NCBI GenBank assembly: GCA_005885515.1
Contig: VAWK01000030.1
Coordinates: forward strand, 3,106 to 60,795
Reading direction: 5' to 3'
Length of the DNA stretch: 57,690 nt
Origin: Actinomycetota bacterium
Lineage (GTDB): Bacteria > Actinomycetota > Thermoleophilia > Solirubrobacterales > Solirubrobacteraceae
The notes under the pieces are model-generated. The model was not told the DNA's origin, made no database searches, and saw only the letters and a list, made by a program, of their open reading frames with translations. Of this stretch, positions 22,124-30,862 are shown one piece after another. The position numbers were made by a program, and so were the translations under genes. Numbering within the stretch: the first letter of the stretch is position 1; the number at the start of each line of letters is the position of its first letter.

Positions 22124-23020
22124 GTGCGGACAGCGCGCATCTGGGTGATGGCGGCGCGCGTGCGCACGCTGCCGGCCGCGGTGGCGCCGGTCTTGGTGGG
22201 TACCTCTCTGGCGCTCGGCGCGGGCACCTTTCACCCGCTGGCGTTCGTCGCGGCGCTGTTGGGGGCGATCTTCATCCAGGTCGGCACGAACCTCTCCAAC
22301 GACTACTCCGACGCGCGCCGCGGCGCCGACACCGAGGACCGGCTCGGCCCGGTTCGGGTGACCGCCGGCGGGCTCGTGCCGCCGAGCCAGGTGCTGCTTG
22401 CGACGTACGCGACGTTTGGCCTGGCGGTGGCCTGCGGCGCGTACCTGGTCGCGGTCGCGGGGCCGGAGCTGCTCGCCGTCGGCGCGGCGTCGATCCTCGC
22501 CGGGGTGCTGTACACGGGCGGCCCGCGGCCGTACGGGTATGAGGGCCTGGGCGAGGTGTTCGTGTTCCTGTTCTTCGGCATCGTCGCCGTCGCTGGCTCC
22601 TACTTCGTGCAGGTGCAGGCGCTGCCGTGGCAGGCGTTCGTGTGCGCGGTGCCCGTCGGCCTGCTGGCGAGCGCGATCCTGGTCGTCAACAACGTGCGCG
22701 ACATCGACACCGACCGGCGTGCCGGCAAGCGCACCCTGGCCGTGCGCCTGGGGCGGCGGCGCACGCGCGTCCTGTACGGGCTGCTGCTCGCCGGAGCCTT
22801 CCTCGCCGCGCCGCTGCCGTGGGCCCTCGGCTCGATGAGCGCTTGGCTCTTGCTCACCTGGCTGGTGCTGCCGCTGGCGGCGCGCGTGCTGCACGTGGTG
22901 CGCACGCGCAGCGACGGTCCGGCGCTCAATCGCGCGCTCGCGCGCACCGGCCTGCTGCAGCTGGCCTTCTGCCTGCTCTACGCGGCGGGAATCATCGCGA
23001 GCGGCGGGGTCACAGCGTGA
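22124..23020 (+). CDS. menA: 1,4-dihydroxy-2-naphthoate polyprenyltransferase
   Basis: A 298-residue integral membrane UbiA-superfamily protein with about eight or nine hydrophobic segments. It attaches the polyprenyl chain to DHNA. The two Asp-rich diphosphate-binding motifs are visible: NLSNDYSDARRGAD around 66-79 and NNVRDIDTDRRAGKRTLAVRLG around 191-212. GTG start is 3 nt after the menB stop. Its own stop overlaps the menC start (GTGA). Confidence 0.94.
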   Translation: MRTARIWVMAARVRTLPAAVAPVLVGTSLALGAGTFHPLAFVAALLGAIFIQVGTNLSNDYSDARRGADTEDRLGPVRVTAGGLVPPSQVLLATYATFGLAVACGAYLVAVAGPELLAVGAASILAGVLYTGGPRPYGYEGLGEVFVFLFFGIVAVAGSYFVQVQALPWQAFVCAVPVGLLASAILVVNNVRDIDTDRRAGKRTLAVRLGRRRTRVLYGLLLAGAFLAAPLPWALGSMSAWLLLTWLVLPLAARVLHVVRTRSDGPALNRALARTGLLQLAFCLLYAAGIIASGGVTA

Positions 23021-24048
23021 GGCTGAGCGTCGAGCGGCGCTCGCTGCGGCTGGCGCAGCCGCTGCGAAGCTCATACGGGTCTGTCGGCGAGCGCGAGCTG
23101 CTGGCGGTCTCGATCACCGACGATGCGGGCGCAAGCGGGCACGGGGAGGCGGCGCCCCTGCCGGCTTATGACGGCGTCAGCCTGGAGCGGGTCGCGCGCG
23201 CGCTCGAGCGCTATCGCCGCGTGCTGGCGGGCAGCGGCAAGCTGGCGGACGCGCAGGTGATCCAGGCATGCCGCGACGCCGATGCGCTGCCCGCCGCGCT
23301 GGCGGCGATCGACCTCGCCCTGTGGGATCGCGCGGGGCGCCTGCGCGGAATGCCCGTGGCCGCGCTGCTCCACCACAGCCCGGCGAGCGAGGTTCCGGTC
23401 AACGCGACGATCGCCGCGCTCGACCGCGCCGCGGCCGCCGAGCAGGCGGCGGCGGCCGTGCGCGAGGGGTTCGATTGCGTCAAGCTCAAGGTGGGGATCG
23501 AGGGCGACGCCGCTCGCGTGGCCGCGGTGCGGGCCGCCGCCGGAGCGGGCGTGGCGCTGCGCGTGGACGCCAACGGAGCGTGGAACGTGGAGCAGGCGGT
23601 GGCCGCGATCGAGACGCTTGCCCCCGCTGGCCTCGAGCTGGTGGAGGAGCCGGTGCACGGCCTGGCGCACATCCGGGAGCTGAAAGAGCGGGTGGCGGTC
23701 AGGCTCGCGATCGACGAGACGGCCGCCCAGAGCGGCGCGCTCGGAGCCGGGGCGGCGGACGCGGTGTGCCTGAAGATCTCCCGCTGTGGTGGCATCTCCG
23801 GGCTGCTCGCCGCCGCCGCCGTTGTGCGCGCGTCGGGCGCCGAGCTGTATGTCGCCTCGACGCTCGACGGCCCGATCGGGACGGCAGCCGCGCTACACGC
23901 GGCGGCCGCGCTCGCGGCCGAGGGTCCCCTCCCCCACTGCGGGCTGGCGACGTTGCGGCTGTTCACGGGCATCGAGAACCAGCTGCCCGCGCGCGGGGGA
24001 AGGATCGCCGTCCCCTCGGCGCCGGGCCTCGGGGTGGACCCGCTCTAG
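23017..24048 (+). CDS. menC: o-Succinylbenzoate synthase
   Basis: A 343-residue enolase-superfamily dehydratase. Catalytic layout: Lys pair in DCVKLKVGI, metal ligands in RVDANGAW, ELVEEPVHG and LAIDETAAQ, and a further catalytic Lys in VCLKISRCGG. It makes o-succinylbenzoate from SHCHC. GTG at 23017 overlaps the menA stop. The last 156 bp are overlapped on the opposite strand by the C-terminal extension of menH. Muconate-cycloisomerase paralogues look similar; the men context settles the call. Confidence 0.92.
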   Translation: MRLSVERRSLRLAQPLRSSYGSVGERELLAVSITDDAGASGHGEAAPLPAYDGVSLERVARALERYRRVLAGSGKLADAQVIQACRDADALPAALAAIDLALWDRAGRLRGMPVAALLHHSPASEVPVNATIAALDRAAAAEQAAAAVREGFDCVKLKVGIEGDAARVAAVRAAAGAGVALRVDANGAWNVEQAVAAIETLAPAGLELVEEPVHGLAHIRELKERVAVRLAIDETAAQSGALGAGAADAVCLKISRCGGISGLLAAAAVVRASGAELYVASTLDGPIGTAAALHAAAALAAEGPLPHCGLATLRLFTGIENQLPARGGRIAVPSAPGLGVDPL

Positions 24049-24753
24049 CGCCCGCGCCACCGCCGCGGGGTTCTCGAGCGGCAGCCTGTGCCCGCCCGCC
24101 AGGAGCAGCAGCTGGGCGTGCGGCAGCAGCCGCACCATGCGCCGGCCGAGCGCATGGTACTTGCGATCTCGATCGCCCACGAGCACGGCCGCCGGCATCG
24201 CCAGCTCGCCGAGCCGGCGCCACAGCGGGCGCATCTCGCCGGCGCCCACCCCGCGCAGCGCCGCCGCGAGCGCCTCGGGGCGGTTGCGGCGCTGATCCTC
24301 CCGCACCAGCTCGCCCACGTGCGGCGGATCGCCGGCGAACAGCGGCTGCATGCGCCAGCGCTCGATGAACTGCTCGAAGGGAGCGCTCCGGAGCTGCTTC
24401 ACGAGCGCCCCGTCGGAGCGCCTGCGCTCGGCGCGCTCGGCCTCGTCCTCGATGCCGGCGCTGCACGCGATCAGCACCAGCGCCGTCACCCGTTGCGGCG
24501 CCGCGAGCGCGACGTGCAGCGCGATGCGCCCGCCCAGCGAGTAGCCGCACAAGACGAACCGCCCGGGCGCCTCGGCGAGCACGCCGGCCACACAGCGGGC
24601 GAATGTGATCGGGCGCGCGGCGGCCTCGCGGCCGTGCCCGGGCAGATCGAGCGCCAGCGGCCGGTAGCGTTCAGGGTCAAGCCGCGCCGCCACGCCGTCC
24701 CACGTGCGGTGCGTGCCGCCAAATCCGTGCAACAGGACGACCGTCTCCCGCAC
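23893..24753 (-). CDS. menH: Alpha/beta hydrolase, probable MenH (SHCHC synthase)
   Basis: 286 residues. Nucleophile Ser in CGYSLGGRIALHVALA (near residue 75), acid in VLVGDRDRKY, and His in AGGHRLPLENP give the expected triad. In menaquinone synthesis MenH eliminates pyruvate from SEPHCHC. GTG at 24753 is the only in-frame start before HGFGGTHRTW and lies 6 nt after TACGAT. The fold should end near VARALERVHPEARRR; a further 43 or so Arg/Gly/Pro/Gln-rich residues run antisense into menC, so the tail is probably a non-functional read-through. It diverges from menD with a 17-bp gap. Confidence 0.82.
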   Translation of the reverse strand: MRETVVLLHGFGGTHRTWDGVAARLDPERYRPLALDLPGHGREAAARPITFARCVAGVLAEAPGRFVLCGYSLGGRIALHVALAAPQRVTALVLIACSAGIEDEAERAERRRSDGALVKQLRSAPFEQFIERWRMQPLFAGDPPHVGELVREDQRRNRPEALAAALRGVGAGEMRPLWRRLGELAMPAAVLVGDRDRKYHALGRRMVRLLPHAQLLLLAGGHRLPLENPAAVARALERVHPEARRRGDGDPSPARGQLVLDAREQPQRRQPAVGEGTLGRERGRRV

Positions 24754-24759
24754 AGCGCC

Positions 24760-24765
24760 ATCGTA
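24760..24765 (-). promoter_or_regulatory. Candidate leaderless -10 box for menH
   Basis: TACGAT, 6 nt before the menH GTG, inside the 17-bp space between menH and menD start codons. The menD -10 is less clear and must also fall here or inside menH. Confidence 0.5.
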
Positions 24766-24770
24766 TTCGC

Positions 24771-26564
24771 GTGAGCTCAGCCACCGACACCTACGTGCTG
24801 CTGCGCGCGTTCGTCGAGGAGCTTGCACGCTGCGGCATGCGCGCCGCGTGCACCTCGCCCGGGTCGCGCTGCGCACCGCTCGTGCTGTCGCTCACGCACG
24901 AGCCGCGGTTGCGCTGCTACTCGCACGTCGATGAGCGCAGCTCGGGCTTCTTCGCGCTGGGGCTGGCCAAGGCTTCGGGGCTGCCGGTGGCGGTGGCCTG
25001 CACCTCGGGCACGGCCGCCGCCGAGCTGCTGCCGGCGGCGATCGAGGCGCAGCAGGCACGCGTGCCGCTGCTGCTGCTCAGCGCCGACCGGCCGCCGGAG
25101 CTGCGCGAGGTGGGCGCCGGGCAGACGATCGACCAGCTGAAGCTGCTCGGCGGCGCCGCCAAGTGGTTCTTCGAGGTCGGCGTGCACGACGCAGCGCCCG
25201 AGCGGTTGCGCTGGATGCGCGCGCTCGCCTGCCGCGCTTACTGGACAGCGCTCGAGGGCCGCCCCGGAGTGGTGCACCTCAACTTCCCGCTGCGCGAGCC
25301 GCTGACGCCCGACGGCGAGCTGCCGCCGGACGGGAGCGCCCGCCCCGAACGGGCGCCGTACGTCAGGCGCGAACCCAGCAGGCTGAGCGCACCGGGGTCG
25401 ATGGCCCGGCTGTACGAGCTGGCGCGCGCGGCCAAGCGCGGGCTGGTCGTGGCCGGACGCGACGAGCGCGGCGGGCCGCCTCCGATCGGGCCAGCCGACC
25501 CACGCTCGGTGGGCGAGGCCGCGGCGGCCTTCGGCGCGGCCGCCGGCTGGCCCGTGCTCGCCGACCCGCTGTCTGGAGCGCGCCGCGGCGGGGCGGCGAT
25601 CGCCCACTACGACCTCATGTTGCGCGAGCCGGCGCTGGCACGAAGCCTGCGCCCGGACCTCGTCGTCCGCGTCGGCGATCTCCCCACCTCCAAGCCGCTG
25701 CGCGGGTGGCTCGCGAGTCTGGCCGACGTGCGCCAGGTGGCGCTCGATCCCGAGGCGGCGTGGCAGGATCCCGCGAGCGTGGTGAGCGACTCGCTGGCGC
25801 TCGATCCCGCCTTTGCGCTGTCGCAGCTGAGCACGGGCGAGCAGCGAGCCGAGCCGGACTGGCTGGCGTCCTGGCGCAGCGCCGACGCGCGGGCCGCGAG
25901 CGCGATCCTGGCCGTGATCGGTCCGACGCGCCTGTCGGAGCCGGCGGTCGCTGCCGAGCTCGGCGTGCTGCTGCCAGACGCGGCTACGCTGTTCGTCGCT
26001 TCCTCGATGCCCGTCCGCGACATCGAGTCCTTCTGGCCGATCCGCGCCGACCCGCCGCGAGTGCTGTGCAACCGCGGCGCCAACGGCATCGACGGCACCG
26101 TCTCGGCCGCGTTCGGCGTCGCCGCGCACGGACCCGGACCCGTGCTGCTGTTGACCGGGGACGTCGCCCTGGCGCACGACATCGGCGGGCTGCTGGCTGC
26201 GCGGCGCCTGGAACTCGCGCTGACGATCGTGCTGCTCGACAACGGCGGCGGCGCGATCTTCGACTTCCTTCCCATCGCGCGCGCGCAGCTGGCGCGTGCC
26301 GGCGATCGCTACACGGAGCACATCGCTACCCCGACCGGCTTGGACTTCGCCCGCGCCGCCGCGCTGTACGGGTTGGGCCACGAGCGCGTGAGTGATCTGG
26401 CGGGCTTTCGCGCGGCGCTGGAGCGGGCGCTGGCGGGCCATGGCTCGAGCATCATCGAGGTCCCCGGCGACCGAGCGGCCAACCGCGAGCTGCACGAGCG
26501 CGTGTGGGATGCGGTGTCAGCGGCGCTCAGCCCGCCAGCAGCGGAAGCAGCGCCGCGAGCTTGA
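24771..26564 (+). CDS. menD: SEPHCHC synthase
   Basis: A 597-residue ThDP-dependent enzyme adding 2-oxoglutarate-derived succinyl to isochorismate. Features: catalytic Glu region HVDERSSGFFALGLAKASG, VACTSGTAAAELLPA, PLLLLSADRPPELREVGAGQTIDQ, and the ThDP signature GDVALAHDIGGLLAARR ending in LLDNGGGAIFDFLP. GTG at 24771 gives the usual SSATDTYVLLRAFVEEL start. The 3' end overlaps the menF 3' end by 38 bp on opposite strands. Confidence 0.95.
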   Translation: MSSATDTYVLLRAFVEELARCGMRAACTSPGSRCAPLVLSLTHEPRLRCYSHVDERSSGFFALGLAKASGLPVAVACTSGTAAAELLPAAIEAQQARVPLLLLSADRPPELREVGAGQTIDQLKLLGGAAKWFFEVGVHDAAPERLRWMRALACRAYWTALEGRPGVVHLNFPLREPLTPDGELPPDGSARPERAPYVRREPSRLSAPGSMARLYELARAAKRGLVVAGRDERGGPPPIGPADPRSVGEAAAAFGAAAGWPVLADPLSGARRGGAAIAHYDLMLREPALARSLRPDLVVRVGDLPTSKPLRGWLASLADVRQVALDPEAAWQDPASVVSDSLALDPAFALSQLSTGEQRAEPDWLASWRSADARAASAILAVIGPTRLSEPAVAAELGVLLPDAATLFVASSMPVRDIESFWPIRADPPRVLCNRGANGIDGTVSAAFGVAAHGPGPVLLLTGDVALAHDIGGLLAARRLELALTIVLLDNGGGAIFDFLPIARAQLARAGDRYTEHIATPTGLDFARAAALYGLGHERVSDLAGFRAALERALAGHGSSIIEVPGDRAANRELHERVWDAVSAALSPPAAEAAPRA

Positions 26565-27975
26565 CCTCGGTCTCGGCGAGCTCGGCGGCCGGTACGGAGT
26601 CGCGCACGATGCCGTTGCCTGCGTAGCAGCGCGCGAGCTCCCCACGCAGCAGCGCGCAGCGCAGCGCCACGCAGAATTCGCCGTCGCCGGTCGCGTCGGT
26701 CCAGCCGAGGGGGCCCGCATACCAGCCGCGATCGAGCCCCTCGAGCGCCGGGATCAGGGGCGCGGCCGCGGCCAGCGGCTCGCCGCCCACGGCGGGAGTG
26801 GGATGCATTACCTCGGCCAGCTCCAGCACGTCCATGGGTGCGGCCAGCTGCGCGCGGATCGGCGTGGCCAGATGCTGGATGTTGGCGATCCGCACGACCA
26901 TCGGCTCCGGCGCGGAGGCGACCCACACGGCGTGCGGCCGCAGATTGCGCTCGATCCGCCGCGCGACGATTGCGTGCTCCTCGCGGTGGCTTGGGTCGCG
27001 CAGCAGCTGCTCGCCCAGGTGCGCGTCGACGGCCGGGTCGGCGCTTCTCCGGGTCGAGCCCGCGAGCGCGAGTGTGCTCACGCGCTGGCCCTCGCGTCGT
27101 ACGAGCAGCTCCGGGCTGGCACCGATCAGCGCCGCGTCGCCGCGCCCGACGGCGAACACGAAGCACGAGGGGAACTCCTGGCGCAGGACACCAAGCACCG
27201 CGGCCGGGTCATGGGGGCGCGGCGCGTGGACGTGGACTTCGCGCGCCAGCACGATCTTCTCCATGCGCCCGCCGCGGATCAGCTCGACCGCGCGCGCGAC
27301 GGCCGCCTCGTAGTGCTCGGGGGGCATCGCGCCGGCTAGGAGGAAACGCCCGGCGGGAGCCGGGTCGAGCAGCGGCAGCGGGCGCATCTGCAGCTGCTCG
27401 ACGCGTGCGTGCGCGCGCGCGAGGAGATCCTCGGGGGTGGCATCGGGGCAGGCGAGCGTCGCCAGCGTGAGGCGCACGGCGGGCTTTCCAGCCCGCTGGA
27501 AGCGCGACAGCGTCACCTCGGGCACCACCAGCGAGGCGGGCGCGAAGCCCGCCCAATGCGGCGAACGGCCGCCGTCATCGGCGAACGCGAAGCCGCCAAC
27601 GGCGATGGGCCCGTCTCCGGGGAGGGTGCTCGCCCCATCGCCCACGGCGGCGGCTGACAGCTCCCGCCAGCGCTGCGCGAGCGTCGCGAAGCGGCCAGGG
27701 CCGGCCGTCTCCAGCACGAGCGCCTCGCCGAGCCCGGCCAGCGCCGCGCGCGCGCGGTCGGGTTGCTCGAACGCGAACCAGGCCTCGCCCGGCCGGCGCG
27801 AGCAGCACGCCACCGCCGTCGGATCGACATCGGCCGCGAGCGGCAGCGAGCAGGTGGCCAGCGTGCGCGCCCCGCTGCGCCTGGCGCGGCGCACCGCGAG
27901 CGAAACCTGCGCCGCCAGCCGCTCGCGCTGCTCGGCGGCCAGGGCGAACGACGCGCGCCCGGAGGTGACGCGCAC
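26527..27975 (-). CDS. menF: Isochorismate synthase
   Basis: A 482-residue chorismate-binding enzyme converting chorismate to isochorismate. The chorismate-binding core has KIVLAREVHVHAP, SPELLVRREGQRVSTLALAGSTRR, NIQHLATPI, LHPTPAVGG-type MHPTPAVGGEP, and GWYAGPLGWTDATGDGEFCVALR. The GTG at 27975 is 3 nt after the ilvN stop, so menF is probably the third gene of an ilvB-ilvN-menF transcript, an unusual joining of branched-chain and menaquinone synthesis. Salicylate or anthranilate synthase paralogues are less likely in this context. Confidence 0.93.
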   Translation of the reverse strand: MRVTSGRASFALAAEQRERLAAQVSLAVRRARRSGARTLATCSLPLAADVDPTAVACCSRRPGEAWFAFEQPDRARAALAGLGEALVLETAGPGRFATLAQRWRELSAAAVGDGASTLPGDGPIAVGGFAFADDGGRSPHWAGFAPASLVVPEVTLSRFQRAGKPAVRLTLATLACPDATPEDLLARAHARVEQLQMRPLPLLDPAPAGRFLLAGAMPPEHYEAAVARAVELIRGGRMEKIVLAREVHVHAPRPHDPAAVLGVLRQEFPSCFVFAVGRGDAALIGASPELLVRREGQRVSTLALAGSTRRSADPAVDAHLGEQLLRDPSHREEHAIVARRIERNLRPHAVWVASAPEPMVVRIANIQHLATPIRAQLAAPMDVLELAEVMHPTPAVGGEPLAAAAPLIPALEGLDRGWYAGPLGWTDATGDGEFCVALRCALLRGELARCYAGNGIVRDSVPAAELAETEVKLAALLPLLAG

Positions 27976-27978
27976 CGG

Positions 27979-28536
27979 CTAGGTCTCGCCGCGACCCCGC
28001 GAGATCGCGATCTCGCCCGTGCGCATCATCTCGATCAGGCCGAAGGGCCGCACCATCGCCTCGAACGCCGCGATCTTGTCCGTCGTGCCGGTGATCTCGA
28101 TGATCACCGCGCGCTTGCTCACGTCGACGACCTTGCCGCGAAAGATCTCGGCGATCTGCATCAGCTCGCCGCGCTGCACGCCATCGGCGGAGACCTTGAA
28201 CAGCGCCAGCTCGCGGGCGACCGTGTCGGCCGGCTCCAGGTCGCGGATCTTGAGCACGTTGATCAGCTTGTGCAGCTGCTTGGTCACCTGATCGATCGGG
28301 TGCAGCGCGCCGTCGACCGTGAGCGTCACCCGCGAGACCTGCTCGTCCTCGGTCGGGCCGACGGTGAGCGTGTCGATGTTGAATCCGCGCCTGGCGAACA
28401 GGCCCGCGATGCGCGTGAGCACGCCGGTCTTGTTTTCCACGAGGATCGAGAGCACGTGCTTGCGGCCGGTGCGCAGGCTGGCGGCGGCCTCGAGCTCCTC
28501 CAGGCTGAGCGGCTGCTTGGTGGCGGGCTCCCCCAT
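27979..28536 (-). CDS. ilvN: Acetolactate synthase small (regulatory) subunit
   Basis: 185 residues with an N-terminal ACT domain (HVLSILVENKTGVLTRIAGL, FARRGFNIDTLTVG) and the C-terminal ALS_ss domain (KVSADGVQRGELMQIAEIFR, ...GTTDKIAAFEAMVRPFGLIEMMRTG). It stimulates IlvB and confers valine feedback. The ATG shares one base with the ilvB stop (TGATG), a coupled arrangement. About 27 extra N-terminal residues precede the ACT domain. Confidence 0.95.
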   Translation of the reverse strand: MGEPATKQPLSLEELEAAASLRTGRKHVLSILVENKTGVLTRIAGLFARRGFNIDTLTVGPTEDEQVSRVTLTVDGALHPIDQVTKQLHKLINVLKIRDLEPADTVARELALFKVSADGVQRGELMQIAEIFRGKVVDVSKRAVIIEITGTTDKIAAFEAMVRPFGLIEMMRTGEIAISRGRGET

Positions 28537-30212
28537 CAGCCGACCATCTCGCGCGCGGGCTGGCCGGCCGGGATCATCGGGTAGGTGTTCTCCTCGCGCG
28601 TCACCCTCACATCGACGACCACTGGGCCCTCGGTGGCGATCGCGCGCTTGAAGTCCTCGACCAGCGTGCGCTTGTCCTCGAAGCGCATGCCTGTCGCGCC
28701 ATGGGCCTCGGCGAGCTTGACGAAGTCGGGGAAGCGGCCCATGTCGACGGCGCTGTAGCGCCTATCCCAGAACAGCTCCTGCCACTGGCGGACCATGCCG
28801 AGATAGCCGTTGTTCATGATGAACACCTTGATCGGGATGTCGTTCTCCGAGCAGGTGGCGAGCTCCTGCGCGTTCATCTGCACCGAGCCGTCACCCGCCA
28901 CGCAGCACACGAGCTGATCGGGGCAGCCAACGGCCGCGCCCATCGCCGCGGGCAGGCCGAAGCCCATCGTGCCGAGCCCGCCCGAGTTGACCCAGCGCCG
29001 CGGCTTGGGGAAGTGGTAGTACTGCGCGGTCCACATCTGGTGCTGGCCCACGTCGCTGGTCACGATCGCCTCGCCGCCGGTCGCCTCGTACAGCGCCTGG
29101 ATCATGTACTGGGGCTTGATCTCCGAGTCGGCGCTGTCCTCGTAGGTGAGCGGGTACTTGCTGCGCCAGCCCTCGATCCGGCTCCACCAGGCATCCAGCC
29201 GCGTCGGGTCGGCGGCGATCGCGCGGTACTCGATCAGCAGCTTGGCCAGCACGTGCTTGGCGTCGCCCACGATCGGGATGTGCGCGGGGACGTTCTTGGA
29301 TATCTCGGCCGGATCGACGTCGATGTGGATGAACTTCGCTCGCGGCGCGAACTCCGACAGCTTGCCGGTGATGCGATCGTCAAAGCGCGCGCCGACTGCG
29401 CAGATCAGGTCGGCCTCGTCCATCGCGTAGTTCGCGGCCCGCGTGCCGTGCATGCCCAGCATGCCCAGCCACTGCGGATGGGGAGCGGCGAACGCTCCGA
29501 GCCCCATCAGCGTGCAGGTGATCGGAAAGCGGTCGCTTGTGACGAACTCGGTCAGCTCCTGCGACGCGTTGGCGTTCACCACGCCGCCGCCCGCGTAGAT
29601 CACCGGGCGCTGCGAAGACGCGAGCGCCTTGGCGGCCTGGCGGATCTGCTTCTGGTTGCCCTCCACGCGCGGCTGGTAGCCGGGCAGGCGAACATCGGTG
29701 ACGGGCTCATACTGGATCTCCGCGCGCGACAGGTCCTGCGGGATGTCCACCAGCACCGGCCCCGGGCGCCCGGTGCGCGCGAGGTGGAAGGCCTCGTGGA
29801 TCGCCCGCGGGATTTCGGGTGGGCTCTGGATCATGAACGAGTGCTTGACCACGGGCATCGAAATGCCGATCGTGTCGGCCTCCTGGAAGCCGTCGGTGCC
29901 GAGCAGCTCGGTGCGCACCTGGCCGGTCAGGAACACGACCGGCACGGAATCCATCATCGCGTCGCAGATCGGCGTCACCAGGTTCGTCGCACCGGGCCCG
30001 CTGGTGGCAAACGCGACCCCGACCTTGCCGGTCGCCTTGGCGTAGCCCTCGGCCGCGTGTCCCCCGCCGGCCTCGTGCCGGACGAGGATGTGGCGGATGC
30101 CGCCGCTGACGATCGCGTCGTAGGTCGGGAGGTTGGCGCCGCCCGGCAGCCCGAAGACGACCTCCACGCCCTCCGCCTTAAGGCATTCCATCACGGCGTC
30201 GACCGCGCGCAT
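28536..30212 (-). CDS. ilvB: Acetolactate synthase large (catalytic) subunit
   Basis: A 558-residue ThDP enzyme condensing pyruvates (or pyruvate plus 2-oxobutyrate). Catalytic E47 is in RHEAGGGHAAEGYA, where HEQGAGH is usual. FAD-region motifs and the ThDP signature GDGSVQMNAQELATCSENDIPIKVFIMNN are intact. ATG at 30212 has a very strong AAGGAGGAG ribosome site. Longer in-frame readings through the terminator-like hairpin upstream are not credible. Followed by ilvN and menF. Confidence 0.96.
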   Translation of the reverse strand: MRAVDAVMECLKAEGVEVVFGLPGGANLPTYDAIVSGGIRHILVRHEAGGGHAAEGYAKATGKVGVAFATSGPGATNLVTPICDAMMDSVPVVFLTGQVRTELLGTDGFQEADTIGISMPVVKHSFMIQSPPEIPRAIHEAFHLARTGRPGPVLVDIPQDLSRAEIQYEPVTDVRLPGYQPRVEGNQKQIRQAAKALASSQRPVIYAGGGVVNANASQELTEFVTSDRFPITCTLMGLGAFAAPHPQWLGMLGMHGTRAANYAMDEADLICAVGARFDDRITGKLSEFAPRAKFIHIDVDPAEISKNVPAHIPIVGDAKHVLAKLLIEYRAIAADPTRLDAWWSRIEGWRSKYPLTYEDSADSEIKPQYMIQALYEATGGEAIVTSDVGQHQMWTAQYYHFPKPRRWVNSGGLGTMGFGLPAAMGAAVGCPDQLVCCVAGDGSVQMNAQELATCSENDIPIKVFIMNNGYLGMVRQWQELFWDRRYSAVDMGRFPDFVKLAEAHGATGMRFEDKRTLVEDFKRAIATEGPVVVDVRVTREENTYPMIPAGQPAREMVG

Positions 30213-30240
30213 GGCGCAGCTCCTCCTTGTCCGAGGCTCG

Positions 30241-30267
30241 AAAAAACCCAGTGTACCAGCGGGTTTT
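30241..30267 (-). terminator. Intrinsic terminator-like hairpin between the VIT-family gene and ilvB
   Basis: Minus-strand AAAACCC-(11 nt)-GGGTTTT forms a 7-bp stem (30267-30261 with 30249-30243) ending in a run of six T. It probably ends the VIT-family transcript; it could also act as an ilvB attenuator. The opposite strand reads as a weaker terminator too. Confidence 0.6.
30250..30255 (-). promoter_or_regulatory. Candidate extended -10 box for ilvB
   Basis: TGG-TACACT resembles an extended -10 and lies in the loop of the terminator hairpin. The resulting leader would be about 30 nt and carry AAGGAGGAG. Confidence 0.35.
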
Positions 30268-30292
30268 GGGCCGCCGAGGCGTCGGGGAGCCG

Positions 30293-30835
30293 TCAGGACG
30301 CGCCCAAACCGACGCCAATCGCCAGCGCGACCAACCCGGCGACGGTGATGTAGAACAGCGACAGACGCGCCGCCACCTTGAAGAATCGCCAGCGTACCCA
30401 AGCGATCGCGAACAGCTCGATCGTCACGACCACCCCCGCCACCGCGAGCGCGGTGTGAACGTTGCTGATCACGAACGGCAACGTGTGAAAGATCCCTCCC
30501 AAGACGGTCATCCCGCCCGTGATCCCACCCCTGACGACTGCGGAGCCGCGACCCGTCTGTTCGCCCGTGTCCGAGAGCGCCTCCGACCAGCCCATACTCC
30601 AGCCGGCACCCAGCGCCACCGACAGCCCCACGATCAACGCCGTGTGTGAGCTCGAGACGATCGCCGCGGCGAAGATCGGCGCCAAGGAAGAGATGGTGCC
30701 GTCGATCATGCCCACCAGCGCCGGCTGAACGACGCGCAGCACGAATTCCCGCTCGTCGTGGAAGCCCGCGCGGTGGATCGCGCGCGCTATCAGCGAGTGA
30801 TCGCCGCGCGATGCTGTGTTGGCCTGCGTGTGCAT
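30293..30835 (-). CDS. VIT1/CCC1-family (ferritin-like/VIT) membrane protein
   Basis: 180 residues with about five hydrophobic segments. The N-terminal core LRVVQPALVGMIDGTISSLAP and the GAGWSMGWSEALSDTGEQTGRG loop resemble the membrane part of erythrin-VIT proteins, a branch of the iron/manganese transporter family found in bacteria. Substrate is not readable. ATG at 30835 is preferred: it lies 12 nt after a TACGCT box, whereas the longer reading needs a TTG start overlapping a direct repeat. It lacks an N-terminal ferritin-like domain. Confidence 0.7.
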   Translation of the reverse strand: MHTQANTASRGDHSLIARAIHRAGFHDEREFVLRVVQPALVGMIDGTISSLAPIFAAAIVSSSHTALIVGLSVALGAGWSMGWSEALSDTGEQTGRGSAVVRGGITGGMTVLGGIFHTLPFVISNVHTALAVAGVVVTIELFAIAWVRWRFFKVAARLSLFYITVAGLVALAIGVGLGAS

Positions 30836-30847
30836 GTCGTGCAGGAC

Positions 30848-30853
30848 AGCGTA
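30848..30853 (-). promoter_or_regulatory. Candidate -10 box for the VIT-family gene
   Basis: TACGCT, 12 nt before the ATG at 30835; directly downstream of the 20-bp-spaced direct repeats. Confidence 0.4.
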
Positions 30854-30862
30854 GGCGACGAA

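Noticed and set aside
24754..24770. A second symmetric bidirectional -10 between menH and menD
   Set aside because: The minus-strand TACGAT is good, but the plus strand has no TAnnnT at the right distance, unlike menE/menB.
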